The notes under the pieces are model-generated. The model did not search any database, was not told where the DNA came from, and saw only the letters and a program-made list of their open reading frames with translations. The translations under genes and the position numbers were made by a program. This document shows positions 8,895 through 17,495 of a stretch of 64,000 nucleotides of DNA, piece after piece. Source of the stretch: an uncultured Spirochaetota bacterium (GTDB lineage: Bacteria; Spirochaetota; Spirochaetia; Treponematales; Rectinemataceae); the NCBI GenBank assembly GCA_903821875.1, contig CAIJMU010000131.1, positions 1 through 64,000 of the forward strand, written 5' to 3'. Positions within the stretch are counted from its first letter, which is position 1, and each line of letters opens with the position of its first letter.

Positions 8895-11258
8895 ATGACC
8901 CGTCCAGACACCCCCCCCGCCCCGAAGCCCCGCCCTGGAACAATAGGCACAGTTGTCATCTTCATGATCCTGATGATGATCACAGCCCTGTCGTCCTGCA
9001 ATGGCCTCGGCCAAGGCCGCTACTACTCGGCTACCATCTCCGGCTACGTCAACGAGTCGAAGCTTGACGCCAACGGCAACACCGTCGGCGTCAATGGCGC
9101 CCAGGTTTCCATCTACCTCGTGGATCCTTCCTTGAACGCGAAGGCAGTCCCCTCGATCGTGACGAGCAGCATGACCAGCGGCAACAACGCCGGCTACTGG
9201 AGCCACAAGGTCATGTGGCAGACCGCCACCCCGAGTTTTGCCGACGAGGGCGACTCCGGCACAGTCTGGGTCAAGGTGATGAGCAAGGGCTATTTTCCCC
9301 AGACAGTCGAGGTGAACGGGATACTCTCCGACGCAAGCAATGTGGTGTCAACCATAGCCCTGGTCAAGATCGTCACCACCGAACTCAAGGGCCGGGTAGT
9401 GAACAAGGACGGAGCCGGCGTCAATGGCGTCAACGTCGTACTCGACCTCATGTCGACAGAGGACAACGAGGCTGACTATTCGGCGACGACCGCTACGGTG
9501 GACGGCGTCATGGGCGTTTTCACCTTCTCCAACATTGCCTGGGAAGATACGGACTCGAAACCAAGACTGATCGGCAGCGATGGAAAGGCCACCGAGACGA
9601 TAAAGCTCTACATAGATGATCCCAATTACTACTCAGACAGCAACTCGGCGGACCCGCGATACAAGACTTTACAGACGGCCTTCGGCATCACAAGCGGGAG
9701 CAAGTTCAATCGGATCACTTCCAATCCGATTTCGGTCTATAGCGCTGCCTTTTCAGCCAAGCTCCTGAAGGGCCGCGTAGTGGATATCAAGAAGGCCACC
9801 GCTGCCCTTCTCGCTGGAACAGCGCTGGGAGCTTCCGACGGCATCAACAAGGTCACCATCGCCCTCCTCTTCCCCATCCAGGGCGGCAATCCTGTGACTG
9901 TCACGACGGGCCAGCTCGGCGGAGCCGACGGCTGGTTCCAGTTCGACACGACCAACGCAACCTGGACCAACAACAGGCCGACGCACAGTGATGCGACAGT
10001 CACTGCCGAGGGCGCATATGTCCAGGGCGCAGAGGACGACGACGTGACCACGGCACGCATCTACCTCAACGACGGAAACTTCTACTCGGACAATGACACG
10101 AAGCATCCCCTCGAAGTGGCTATCACCTCGGACGGCAGCATCGACCTCTCGACCCTCGCAACGCCTCTGGCGATCACTGCAGGCGACGCCCGCTTCAAGG
10201 TCGCCACCGTGAAGGGCCAGGTCCTGCTGCGGGATAAAGCGACCGGCGTGAACGGAGTGCAGGTCAGCCTCCAGCTCGCATCCGGGCAAAACGCGATCAA
10301 CGTGACAACAGCCAACGACGGGACGAGCGACGGCATCTTCACCTTCAAGGACGTCACCTGGACCGATACGAACCCGAGCGATCGCGCCAAAGAAGCTGAT
10401 ACCGAGGAAGCGCGGCTCTACATCAGCGACGCCAACTACAACTCCGATATCGTGCAGGCGAGCCCCCGGCTCATCACCCTTGATTCCTCCACAACCGTCG
10501 ACCTCACTTCGGGTGTCACCCCGACCCCCTTAAAGGTGACCATGTTCAATTTCAACTGCCCCAAGGTCTCCGGCAAGGTCGTCAATGTCGTCGCCCCCAA
10601 CAACGGCATTGCCGGACTGACCGTCGTCCTCCACCGACAAGCGGATGCCACTGCCAACAACGATGTCAACGCGACCACCGACAAGGACGGGGCCTTTACC
10701 TTCTCCAACGTGGGATGGACCAACACCAAGCCCTTGGGAGACAACTCGGATACAGCCGACATCAAGCTGTCGGTCAACAGTGCCGACTATGTTACAACTA
10801 CACCGATCGCGATCAAGACCGTATCCTCCGACAAGGACCTGGTCCTCACCGATTCCCTCGTCGCCAGGCGAACGACAGCCTGGAACTACTCGGTAACACT
10901 CACCGGAACCGCTTCCTACCGGGCAGCCGCGGCCGATCCTTCCAAGGACACCACCCTCGGCGGTATCACTGTTACCATCGATTCGGCCGACCTGGACGCG
11001 AGCCTGGTCACCAGCGCGCGCAAGCTCCAGGTCCAGACGGCTAACGATGGCACCTACACGGCTACCATCACCTGGACCCGGGCCCCAGACTATGTCCCGC
11101 CCTCCGACGCGGCTGCCAACGGTGGCGACAAGCTGCCCCTGAGCGTCGTCTTCTCCAAGGCCAAGGTGACCGGCACCACCGAACTCGGGTCCTTCACCAT
11201 CACCCAGGACCTCCTGTCCTGGAGCAACAACAACATCGTCAATTGCGTCTATCAATGA
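8895..11258 (+). CDS. repeat-containing lipoprotein embedded in efflux operon
   Basis: I do not recognise a named family. From the ATG at 8895, preceded by AAGGA, the protein has about 787 residues, a signal peptide and lipobox ALSSC (Cys35). An alternative ATG at 8832 overlaps the adaptor stop and adds 21 residues. The mature part has five or six tandem units of about 110 residues. Each opens with a strand such as LKGRVVNKDGAGVNGVNVVL or VKGQVLLRDKATGVNGVQVSL, and most carry an FTFSNIAW / FTFKDVTW / FTFSNVGW block about 45 residues on. This resembles carboxypeptidase-regulatory-like or SdrD-B beta-sandwich repeats. Three units contain Asp/Asn-rich stretches (YIDDPNYYSDSN, YLNDGNFYSDND, YISDANYNSD) that might bind calcium. 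An exported, probably surface or periplasmic lipoprotein is the safest call. Confidence 0.75.
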   Translation: MTRPDTPPAPKPRPGTIGTVVIFMILMMITALSSCNGLGQGRYYSATISGYVNESKLDANGNTVGVNGAQVSIYLVDPSLNAKAVPSIVTSSMTSGNNAGYWSHKVMWQTATPSFADEGDSGTVWVKVMSKGYFPQTVEVNGILSDASNVVSTIALVKIVTTELKGRVVNKDGAGVNGVNVVLDLMSTEDNEADYSATTATVDGVMGVFTFSNIAWEDTDSKPRLIGSDGKATETIKLYIDDPNYYSDSNSADPRYKTLQTAFGITSGSKFNRITSNPISVYSAAFSAKLLKGRVVDIKKATAALLAGTALGASDGINKVTIALLFPIQGGNPVTVTTGQLGGADGWFQFDTTNATWTNNRPTHSDATVTAEGAYVQGAEDDDVTTARIYLNDGNFYSDNDTKHPLEVAITSDGSIDLSTLATPLAITAGDARFKVATVKGQVLLRDKATGVNGVQVSLQLASGQNAINVTTANDGTSDGIFTFKDVTWTDTNPSDRAKEADTEEARLYISDANYNSDIVQASPRLITLDSSTTVDLTSGVTPTPLKVTMFNFNCPKVSGKVVNVVAPNNGIAGLTVVLHRQADATANNDVNATTDKDGAFTFSNVGWTNTKPLGDNSDTADIKLSVNSADYVTTTPIAIKTVSSDKDLVLTDSLVARRTTAWNYSVTLTGTASYRAAAADPSKDTTLGGITVTIDSADLDASLVTSARKLQVQTANDGTYTATITWTRAPDYVPPSDAAANGGDKLPLSVVFSKAKVTGTTELGSFTITQDLLSWSNNNIVNCVYQ

Positions 11259-12670
11259 GAGCCGACCGACTAACCTGCGTTGTGGCGGCCGCGATCCTCC
11301 TGTCCGCTCTGGCCCCGCGTCCCGCCCTCGCACTGGGAGCCGTAGCGGGCTCCCCCCTCACCCTCGAGTCCGCCCTCAGCCTCGCCCATGAGCGCTCCGG
11401 CAGCCTCAAGATCAAGAAACTGGAGATCGACCGCAGCGGCTATGCAGTGAACGAGGCATTTACCCGCGGCCTGCCCTCGCTCTCCCTGACCGGTTCCTCG
11501 ACCTACATGACCGAACCACCGAAGGGCATCAAGATAAGCCAGGGCGCCTTTGGCCTTGCGCCTGCACCCGGCTCGCAGTATCCGGTCGCCTTTCCCGACA
11601 TTGATTACGTACTCCTCAAGGACACGCTCCCTTCCTACTTCAAGATAGATGCCAGCCTCGACCAGGTGCTCTGGACCTGGGGCAAGATCGAAAAAGCCAC
11701 GCGGCTGGCAAGGCTCGACGTGGATGCTGCCCGAGTCGCCGTCCAGGCCGAAGAGAAGGCCCTCATCCGAGATGTTTCTAAAGCCTACTTCGGTGTAGTC
11801 ATGGCCAGGGAAACCCTCGGCCCCCTCCGCGAAGCGACCACCATCATGGAAGGCATAGTCAAGGATCGGCGTAGTTCCTTCGGTGAGGGAAACGGCACGA
11901 AGCAGGACCTCCTGGAGGCGGGATCGAAGGCAGCCGAGCTGGCCTATCAGCTCGTGAAGGCCGAGCAAAGCCTTGAAACCGGCCTCGACGCGCTGGAGTT
12001 CTACCTCGGAAGCCGGCCAAAGGCCTCCGACCTGACTGCCAGCTTCCGCGCTGCCCCTCCACGCCTGGACCAGCAAAGCCTCGTCGAATCGGCGCTCCGT
12101 AACTCCACCGACCTGGAATCCCTACGGCTCAAGGGCAGGCAGGCAGCACTTGCAAAGGAAATCCGTTTGGCATCCCTTCCTGGGCTTCCAGACCTCTCCC
12201 TCAACGTCACCTGGGAAGTGACCGGCCAGAAAATCCCCCTATATTCCTCGAACTGGACAGACACCTGGAAAAACAATCTGATGATCACCCTAGGCGGGAA
12301 GGTTGTCCTCTTCGACTCCCTGGCCAGCTTCTGGCGCCTCAGGGAGGCAGAGTCGCAGGCCAGCCAGGCCGAGCTCGGTGCCTCGGAACTCACGCGCGGC
12401 ATGGGCATCCAGATACGCAAGCTGGTCGAAGCCGTCCAGGCCAATGCAGCGCTCACGATCCAGTGCGCCGCCGCCGTCGAGCTTTCGGCGGAGCGGGCAC
12501 GCGTCGCCCGGATCTCCCGCGAGAACGAACTGATCACGCGGACCGAGGAAGGGGGAGCAAAGATCGCCGATATTTCCGCCCGGCTCGCCCTCCTCCTCGC
12601 CCGTTTCCAGACCGAAAACGCCCTCCTTGACCTTGAATTTGCGACAGATGGAAGCCTCGTGCGCCCATAG
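11255..12670 (+). CDS. TolC-type outer membrane efflux protein
   Basis: Starting at ATG 11255 (overlapping the previous stop as ATGA), the product has 471 residues with a cleavable signal peptide (VVAAAILLSALAPRPALA). It shows the outer membrane factor layout: LTLESALSLAHERSGSLKIKK, long alpha-helical stretches with two repeats, and a beta segment near SLTGSSTYMTEPPKGIK. The second half repeats the pattern (ALRNSTDLESLRLKGRQAALAKEIR). It should trimerise as the outer membrane duct for the RND pump. It is the last gene of the operon. No clear terminator follows. Confidence 0.88.
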   Translation: MRADRLTCVVAAAILLSALAPRPALALGAVAGSPLTLESALSLAHERSGSLKIKKLEIDRSGYAVNEAFTRGLPSLSLTGSSTYMTEPPKGIKISQGAFGLAPAPGSQYPVAFPDIDYVLLKDTLPSYFKIDASLDQVLWTWGKIEKATRLARLDVDAARVAVQAEEKALIRDVSKAYFGVVMARETLGPLREATTIMEGIVKDRRSSFGEGNGTKQDLLEAGSKAAELAYQLVKAEQSLETGLDALEFYLGSRPKASDLTASFRAAPPRLDQQSLVESALRNSTDLESLRLKGRQAALAKEIRLASLPGLPDLSLNVTWEVTGQKIPLYSSNWTDTWKNNLMITLGGKVVLFDSLASFWRLREAESQASQAELGASELTRGMGIQIRKLVEAVQANAALTIQCAAAVELSAERARVARISRENELITRTEEGGAKIADISARLALLLARFQTENALLDLEFATDGSLVRP

Positions 12671-12699
12671 CACATATCCAGTCAAAATCGTTTCATTTA

Positions 12700-12822
12700 T
12701 TGAAATATTGCGTCTTTTCAGGATAATTACTATACATATGTTTGGTGTTTTTCGCTTCCTCGGCGGGATTGGCGCCTTGTCGCAGCCCCATCCCGTTGAC
12801 ACTCGATTGTCCCTGATATACA
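12700..12822 (+). promoter_or_regulatory. candidate promoters for the amino acid ABC operon
   Basis: Two candidates lie in the AT-richer gap before the binding-protein gene: TTGAAA (12700-12705), 16 bases, GATAAT (12722-12727); and TTGACA (12796-12801), 15 bases, TATACA (12817-12822). The first has better spacing, the second a better -35. AGGAGG precedes the ATG at 12858. Confidence 0.4.
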
Positions 12823-12857
12823 GGGTTTAAGCGCACTTCAACCTGTCAGGAGGAACG

Positions 12858-14000
12858 ATGAAAGCGTACACGAAATTTGTAGCAATTGGCGCAATAGCGC
12901 TCGGTCTTGGGATTGGCATGGCAGCCTGCTCGTCCGGCCCCAAGGAGATCGTGATCGGCGGCGTCGGCCCCGTCACCGGTGAGGCCGCCACCTTCGGCGT
13001 GTCCACCAAGAACGCCTACGAGATGGCCATCGCCGAATGGAACGCCAACAAGGGCATCAACGGCAAGCAGCTCAAGCTCGTCTTCGCCGACGACAAGGGC
13101 GATCCCACCGAGGGTGCGACCGTCTACACCAAGCTTATCCAGCAGGACAAGGTCGTCGCCATTGTCGGCACCGTCATGTCCAAGGTCTCCCTCGCCGGAG
13201 CCCCGATCTGCCAGTCCAGCGGCATCCCGATGATCAGCCCCACCTCGACCAACCCCAAGGTCACCGAGGTCGGCGACTTCATCTTCCGTGCCTGCTTCAT
13301 CGATCCCTTCCAGGGCACGGTCGGCGCCCAGTTCGCCTTCAATGACCTCGGCGCCAAGAAGGCCGCGGCCCTCTTTGATTCCGGCAACGACTACGCCAAG
13401 GGACTCAGTGAGTTCTTCAAGGCCAAGTTCGAGGAACTCGGCGGCGCAGGTTCAGTCGTCGCCTTCGAAGGCCACGCCTCCGGCACCACCGATTTCAAGG
13501 CCCAGCTCACCAAGATCCTGGCCGCCAAGCCCGATGTCCTCTACGTCTCCGACTACTACCAGGACGTTGCCCTCATCGCCAAGCAGGCCCGTGAGCTCGG
13601 TTTCAAGGGCCCGATGGTCGGCGGCGACGGATGGGACTCCCCCGACCTCGTCAAGATCGGCGGAGCCGCTGTCGAGAACGGATTCTTCACCAACCACTAC
13701 TCTGCCGAGGATACCAGACCAATCGTCCAGGACTTCGTGAAGAAGTACACCGCCAAGTACGGTGCTGCTCCCGACGCCCTCGCCACCCTCGGATACGATG
13801 CCATGACCCTCATGCTCGACGCCATCAAGCGCGCCGGCAAGACCGACGGCAAATCCATCCGTGACGCGCTCAAGGCAGCCGACCTCGCCGTGGTTTCCGG
13901 CCAGGTCAAGTTCGATGCCAGCCGCAACCCCGTCAAGTCCGCGGTCATCATCGAGATCAAGGACGGCAAGCAGGTCTACAAGACCACCGTCAACCCGTAA
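12858..14000 (+). CDS. branched-chain amino acid ABC transporter, substrate-binding lipoprotein
   Basis: A 380-residue periplasmic binding protein with lipobox GMAAC (Cys24). It opens with EIVIGGVGPVTGEAATFG and has LivJ/LivK features throughout: VAIVGTVMSKVSLAGAPICQ, then IPMISPTSTNPKVTE and DVLYVSDYYQDVALIAKQA. It captures leucine/isoleucine/valine or a related amino acid or amide and delivers it to LivHMGF, encoded downstream. A 10-kb-scale search of the window shows a decayed copy of its central part at 61067-61236. A hairpin just after the stop separates it from livH. Confidence 0.92.
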   Translation: MKAYTKFVAIGAIALGLGIGMAACSSGPKEIVIGGVGPVTGEAATFGVSTKNAYEMAIAEWNANKGINGKQLKLVFADDKGDPTEGATVYTKLIQQDKVVAIVGTVMSKVSLAGAPICQSSGIPMISPTSTNPKVTEVGDFIFRACFIDPFQGTVGAQFAFNDLGAKKAAALFDSGNDYAKGLSEFFKAKFEELGGAGSVVAFEGHASGTTDFKAQLTKILAAKPDVLYVSDYYQDVALIAKQARELGFKGPMVGGDGWDSPDLVKIGGAAVENGFFTNHYSAEDTRPIVQDFVKKYTAKYGAAPDALATLGYDAMTLMLDAIKRAGKTDGKSIRDALKAADLAVVSGQVKFDASRNPVKSAVIIEIKDGKQVYKTTVNP

Positions 14001-14023
14001 GCAGTCAGCTTCCATCAACGAGG

Positions 14024-14053
14024 GGGCCACGTCCGCGCGAGCAGGCGTGGCCC
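14024..14053 (+). terminator. intercistronic hairpin after binding-protein gene
   Basis: Eight-base arms GGGCCACG and CGTGGCCC, loop of 14 bases, then TTTCC. It lies between the binding-protein gene and livH, where partial termination or 3' end protection would raise binding-protein output over the membrane components. Confidence 0.6.
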
Positions 14054-14080
14054 TTTCCTTCACTCAACTAAGGGGTTCCC

Positions 14081-14986
14081 ATGGGTTCCACACTCGCCCA
14101 GCAGATCATCAACGTACTTCAACTCGGCTCAATCTACGCCCTCATCGCCCTGGGATATACGATGGTCTACGGTATTGTCCGCCTGATCAATTTTGCCCAT
14201 GGCGATTTTTTCATGGTCGGCGCCTATGTCGCCTATGCCGTCTTCTACGCCTTCAATGCCTACATCGGTGCCGGGTCGCCCCTGGCCTTCCTCGCCCTGG
14301 CGATCGCCATGATCGGCGGGGCAGCTATAGCCATGCTCTCGAACCAGCTCGCCTACAAGCCTCTCCGCTACAAACCCAAACTCTCCTCGCTCGTGACTGC
14401 CATCGGCGTTTCCATGTTCCTCGAGTACTTCTTCTCCGCCTTCCCCCTCATCGGCCCCTCGCAGCGCGGTTTCCCCGAGATCCTGCCCAAGCAGATGTAC
14501 ACGATCTTCGGGGCTGAAATCTCCAATTACGTCATCCTCGACCTCGCGGTCGCGGCGACCCTCATGGTCGGACTTACCTTTCTCATCCAGAAGACCTCCC
14601 TTGGCCGGGCCATGCGTGCCGTCTCGCAGGACAAGGACGCCGCCAAGCTGATGGGCATCAACGTCGAGAGCATCATCACCGCGACCTTCCTCATAGGCGG
14701 TGCCTTTGCCGGTGCTGCCGGACTCCTTGCCGGGCTCACCTACCCGAGGATCCAGCCATACATGGGCATCCTCCCCGGCCTCAAAGCCTTCATCGCGGCC
14801 GTCGTCGGCGGCATAGGCAACGTGCCTGGCGCCATGCTCGGTGCCTACATCCTCGCCCTCGCCGACAACATCAACGACACCTACATATCCCAGTTTTCCA
14901 ACCTCCTTGCCTTTTTGATACTCATCGCCATCCTGCTCATCAGGCCCACCGGCATCCTTGGCGAGAAAACCGCCGACAAGATCTGA
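14081..14986 (+). CDS. livH: branched-chain amino acid ABC permease LivH
   Basis: A 301-residue permease with about eight membrane segments. Typical LivH sequence is seen at the N-terminus (INVLQLGSIYALIALGYTMV, then YGIVRLINFAHGDFFMVGAY) and in the conserved EAA-like region (DKDAAKLMGINVESIITATF). The C-terminal GGIGNVPGAMLGAYILALAD is also characteristic. AAGGGG precedes the ATG. It pairs with LivM to form the membrane channel of the transporter. Confidence 0.93.
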   Translation: MGSTLAQQIINVLQLGSIYALIALGYTMVYGIVRLINFAHGDFFMVGAYVAYAVFYAFNAYIGAGSPLAFLALAIAMIGGAAIAMLSNQLAYKPLRYKPKLSSLVTAIGVSMFLEYFFSAFPLIGPSQRGFPEILPKQMYTIFGAEISNYVILDLAVAATLMVGLTFLIQKTSLGRAMRAVSQDKDAAKLMGINVESIITATFLIGGAFAGAAGLLAGLTYPRIQPYMGILPGLKAFIAAVVGGIGNVPGAMLGAYILALADNINDTYISQFSNLLAFLILIAILLIRPTGILGEKTADKI

Positions 14987-15002
14987 AAAGGAGCTGGAAA
15001 CC

Positions 15003-16007
15003 ATGAACTTCCCGAAATTCCTCGTGGCCTCGGTCGCGTTCTATGCGATAGTCCAGGTCCTTTCCATGCTGGGCATCTTCAACGGCTACATGATGATCAT
15101 CATCAACAAGTCTTTGATCTACGTCATCCTGGCGGTGAGCCTCAACCTCATCAACGGGATCACGGGCCAGTTCTCGCTGGGGCACATGGGCTTCGCAGCC
15201 GTCGGCGCCTATGTCTCCGGAACCATCACCACCCTGTTCTTCAAGCTGCGTGCCCCCCGCGAATTCAGCCTCGACGCCCTTCCGGCCGAGCTGGTCTTCT
15301 TCTGCGCGATCGTGGTCGGGGGCCTTGTCGCGGCCTTCATCGGGGTCCTCATCGGATTCCCCTCGCTCCGGCTCAAGGGCGACTACCTCGCCATCGTCAC
15401 CCTGGGCTTCGGCGAGATCATCAAGAGTGTCATCAACGGCATCGACTATGTCGGAGGCCCGAGGGGGCTCCTGGGCATCGCTCCCTTCTCGAACTTCACG
15501 GTGATCTTCATCTTCGCCTTCCTGACGATCGTCATAATACGTAACGTCATAGAGTCCTCCCATGGACGGGCCATGCTCGCCATCCGCGAGAACGAGCTGG
15601 CAGCCGACCTCGCCGGTGTCGACTCGACCCGCTACAAGGTCACCGGCTTCGCCATGGGCGCCTTTTTCGCGGGCATCGCCGGCGGCCTCCTGGCCCACCT
15701 GATCCAGATGGCCCACCCGACCCAGTACGGGTTCCTGGCCTCGGCCATGGTCCTCATCCTCGTCTACGCAGGCGGCATGGGTTCGCTTACCGGCTCGATC
15801 ATCGCTGCCTTCCTCCTGACCTTCCTCACCGAGGCACTCAGGCTCGGCGTCGACTGGGTCCACGAAATCACGAAGCTGCCGATCGGCACCGAGTGGACGA
15901 TGGTCATCTACGCCCTCCTCTTGATCCTCATAATGCTGTTCAAACCCGATGGCCTCATGGGGATGCGGGAAGCCAAGATCCTCCAGCTCGGGAGGAAGCA
16001 CGCATGA
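15003..16007 (+). CDS. livM: branched-chain amino acid ABC permease LivM
   Basis: A 334-residue permease. The ATG at 15003 follows AAAAGGAGC at good spacing and was preferred over an upstream TTG. Diagnostic sequence includes LNLINGITGQFSLGHMGFAA, LRLKGDYLAIVTLGFGEIIK and IRENELAADLAGVDSTRYKV. Its stop overlaps the livG start (ATGA). It forms the second membrane subunit of the transporter. Confidence 0.93.
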   Translation: MNFPKFLVASVAFYAIVQVLSMLGIFNGYMMIIINKSLIYVILAVSLNLINGITGQFSLGHMGFAAVGAYVSGTITTLFFKLRAPREFSLDALPAELVFFCAIVVGGLVAAFIGVLIGFPSLRLKGDYLAIVTLGFGEIIKSVINGIDYVGGPRGLLGIAPFSNFTVIFIFAFLTIVIIRNVIESSHGRAMLAIRENELAADLAGVDSTRYKVTGFAMGAFFAGIAGGLLAHLIQMAHPTQYGFLASAMVLILVYAGGMGSLTGSIIAAFLLTFLTEALRLGVDWVHEITKLPIGTEWTMVIYALLLILIMLFKPDGLMGMREAKILQLGRKHA

Positions 16008-16774
16008 GCACCCTACTCCAGGTCAAGGGCATGACCCACTTCTTCGGCGGCCTCAAGGCTGTCTCCGACTTCAACTTCGAAGTCCCGGAAGGCGTGATCT
16101 ACGGTCTCATCGGCCCCAACGGCTCGGGCAAGACCACGACTTTCAACCTCATCACGGGCATCTATACCCCGACCCAGGGCGAAATCTTCTTCGAAGGCAA
16201 GCCGCTCAAGGGAATGAAGCCCTACAAGATCGTCCAGGGTGGCGTTGCCCGTACCTTCCAGAACCTCCGCATCTTCGGAAACCTCCCTGTAATCGACAAC
16301 ATCCTCGTGGCAAAGCACTTCAAGGTCAAATCGAGCATGATGTCCTCTGTATTCAGGACCAGGGCCTTCCTGGCCGAGGAAGCGGCCATCCGCGATGACG
16401 CCATGCAGCTCCTTCGCTTGATGGGCCTCGAGGGCCGCGCAGACGAAAGGGCCAAGAACCTCCCCTACGGCGAGCTGAGGCGGCTCGAGATAGCCCGGGC
16501 CCTCGCCACCAAGCCCAAGCTCATCCTCCTCGACGAACCGGCGGCAGGAATGAACCCCAAGGAAGTCCAGAACCTCATGGGCCTGATCAAGCGCGTCCGG
16601 GACGAGTTCGGGGTCACCGTGTTCCTCATCGAGCACCACATGCACCTGGTCATGAACATCTGCGAGCGCATCAAGGTACTCGACTTCGGGGAAACGATCG
16701 CGGAGGGCCTTCCCGCGCAGGTTGGCAAGGATCCGAAGGTCCTCGAAGCCTATCTCGGAAAGGGAGGAGCCTGA
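16004..16774 (+). CDS. livG: branched-chain amino acid ABC ATPase LivG
   Basis: A 256-residue ATPase. Walker A GPNGSGKTT is at 37-45, the LivG-type signature is PYGELRRLEIARALATKP, and Walker B is LILLDEPAAGMNPKE. It ends in the long LivG C-terminal tail (KDPKVLEAYLGKGGA). ATG 16004 overlaps the livM stop. The stop also overlaps the start of livF by one base, so the two ATPases are made together. Confidence 0.94.
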   Translation: MSTLLQVKGMTHFFGGLKAVSDFNFEVPEGVIYGLIGPNGSGKTTTFNLITGIYTPTQGEIFFEGKPLKGMKPYKIVQGGVARTFQNLRIFGNLPVIDNILVAKHFKVKSSMMSSVFRTRAFLAEEAAIRDDAMQLLRLMGLEGRADERAKNLPYGELRRLEIARALATKPKLILLDEPAAGMNPKEVQNLMGLIKRVRDEFGVTVFLIEHHMHLVMNICERIKVLDFGETIAEGLPAQVGKDPKVLEAYLGKGGA

Positions 16775-17478
16775 TGCTCACCGTCAAGAATCTCAAGGTC
16801 AATTACGGCCAGATAGAAGCCATCAAGGAAGTGAGTTTCGAGGTCCCCGAAGGCAAGATCGTCACCCTCATAGGTGCCAACGGCGCTGGCAAGACAACGA
16901 CGCTCCGCGCGATCTCGGGCCTGGAAAAGGCCTCGGGAGGAACGATCACCTTCAAGGGCAAGGACATCACCAACCAGGAAGCCCACCAGCTTGTTCCCCT
17001 GGGCATCAGCCACGTCCCCGAGGGCCGGAAGATCTTCCCGACCCTGACGGTCTACGAGAACCTGGAAATCGCCGGCTGGACGATCAAGGACAAGAAGATC
17101 GTAAAACAAAGGATGGAGGAGGTCTTCACGGCCTTCCCCAGGATCCGCGAACGCATCTCCCAGCTCGGCGGCACCCTTTCGGGCGGGGAGCAGCAGATGC
17201 TCGCCGTCGGCCGTGCCATGGTCACCGGCGGAGAGATCCTCCTCCTCGACGAACCCTCCATGGGACTTGCCCCCGTTCTTGTCGACGAGATCTTCGAGCG
17301 CATCGTCGCGCTGAACAAGATGGGGAGGACTATCCTCTTGGTTGAACAGAACGCAGCCGAGGCCCTCGAGATCGCCGACTTCGCCTATGTCCTTGAGGTT
17401 GGCTATACGAAATACTCAGGTCCTGCGAAGGTGATGAAGGCCGACCCGAGGGTGCGCGAAGCCTACCTCGGGGTCTGA
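16774..17478 (+). CDS. livF: branched-chain amino acid ABC ATPase LivF
   Basis: A 234-residue ATPase. Walker A GANGAGKTTTLRAISG is near residue 33, followed by the LivF-typical GISHVPEGRKIFPTLTV. The signature LSGGEQQMLAVGRAMV and Walker B ILLLDEPSMGLAP are intact. It ends in REAYLGV. GGGAGGAGCC precedes the ATG. It is the last gene of the operon and meets purH tail to tail with a 17-base gap and no obvious terminator. Confidence 0.94.
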   Translation: MLTVKNLKVNYGQIEAIKEVSFEVPEGKIVTLIGANGAGKTTTLRAISGLEKASGGTITFKGKDITNQEAHQLVPLGISHVPEGRKIFPTLTVYENLEIAGWTIKDKKIVKQRMEEVFTAFPRIRERISQLGGTLSGGEQQMLAVGRAMVTGGEILLLDEPSMGLAPVLVDEIFERIVALNKMGRTILLVEQNAAEALEIADFAYVLEVGYTKYSGPAKVMKADPRVREAYLGV

Positions 17479-17495
17479 CCCCCTTCGCTGCGGCC

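Noticed and set aside
14940-16001. 353-codon minus-strand frame over livM
   Set aside because: It is a shadow of livM with Asp/Glu/His-rich composition typical of antisense frames.
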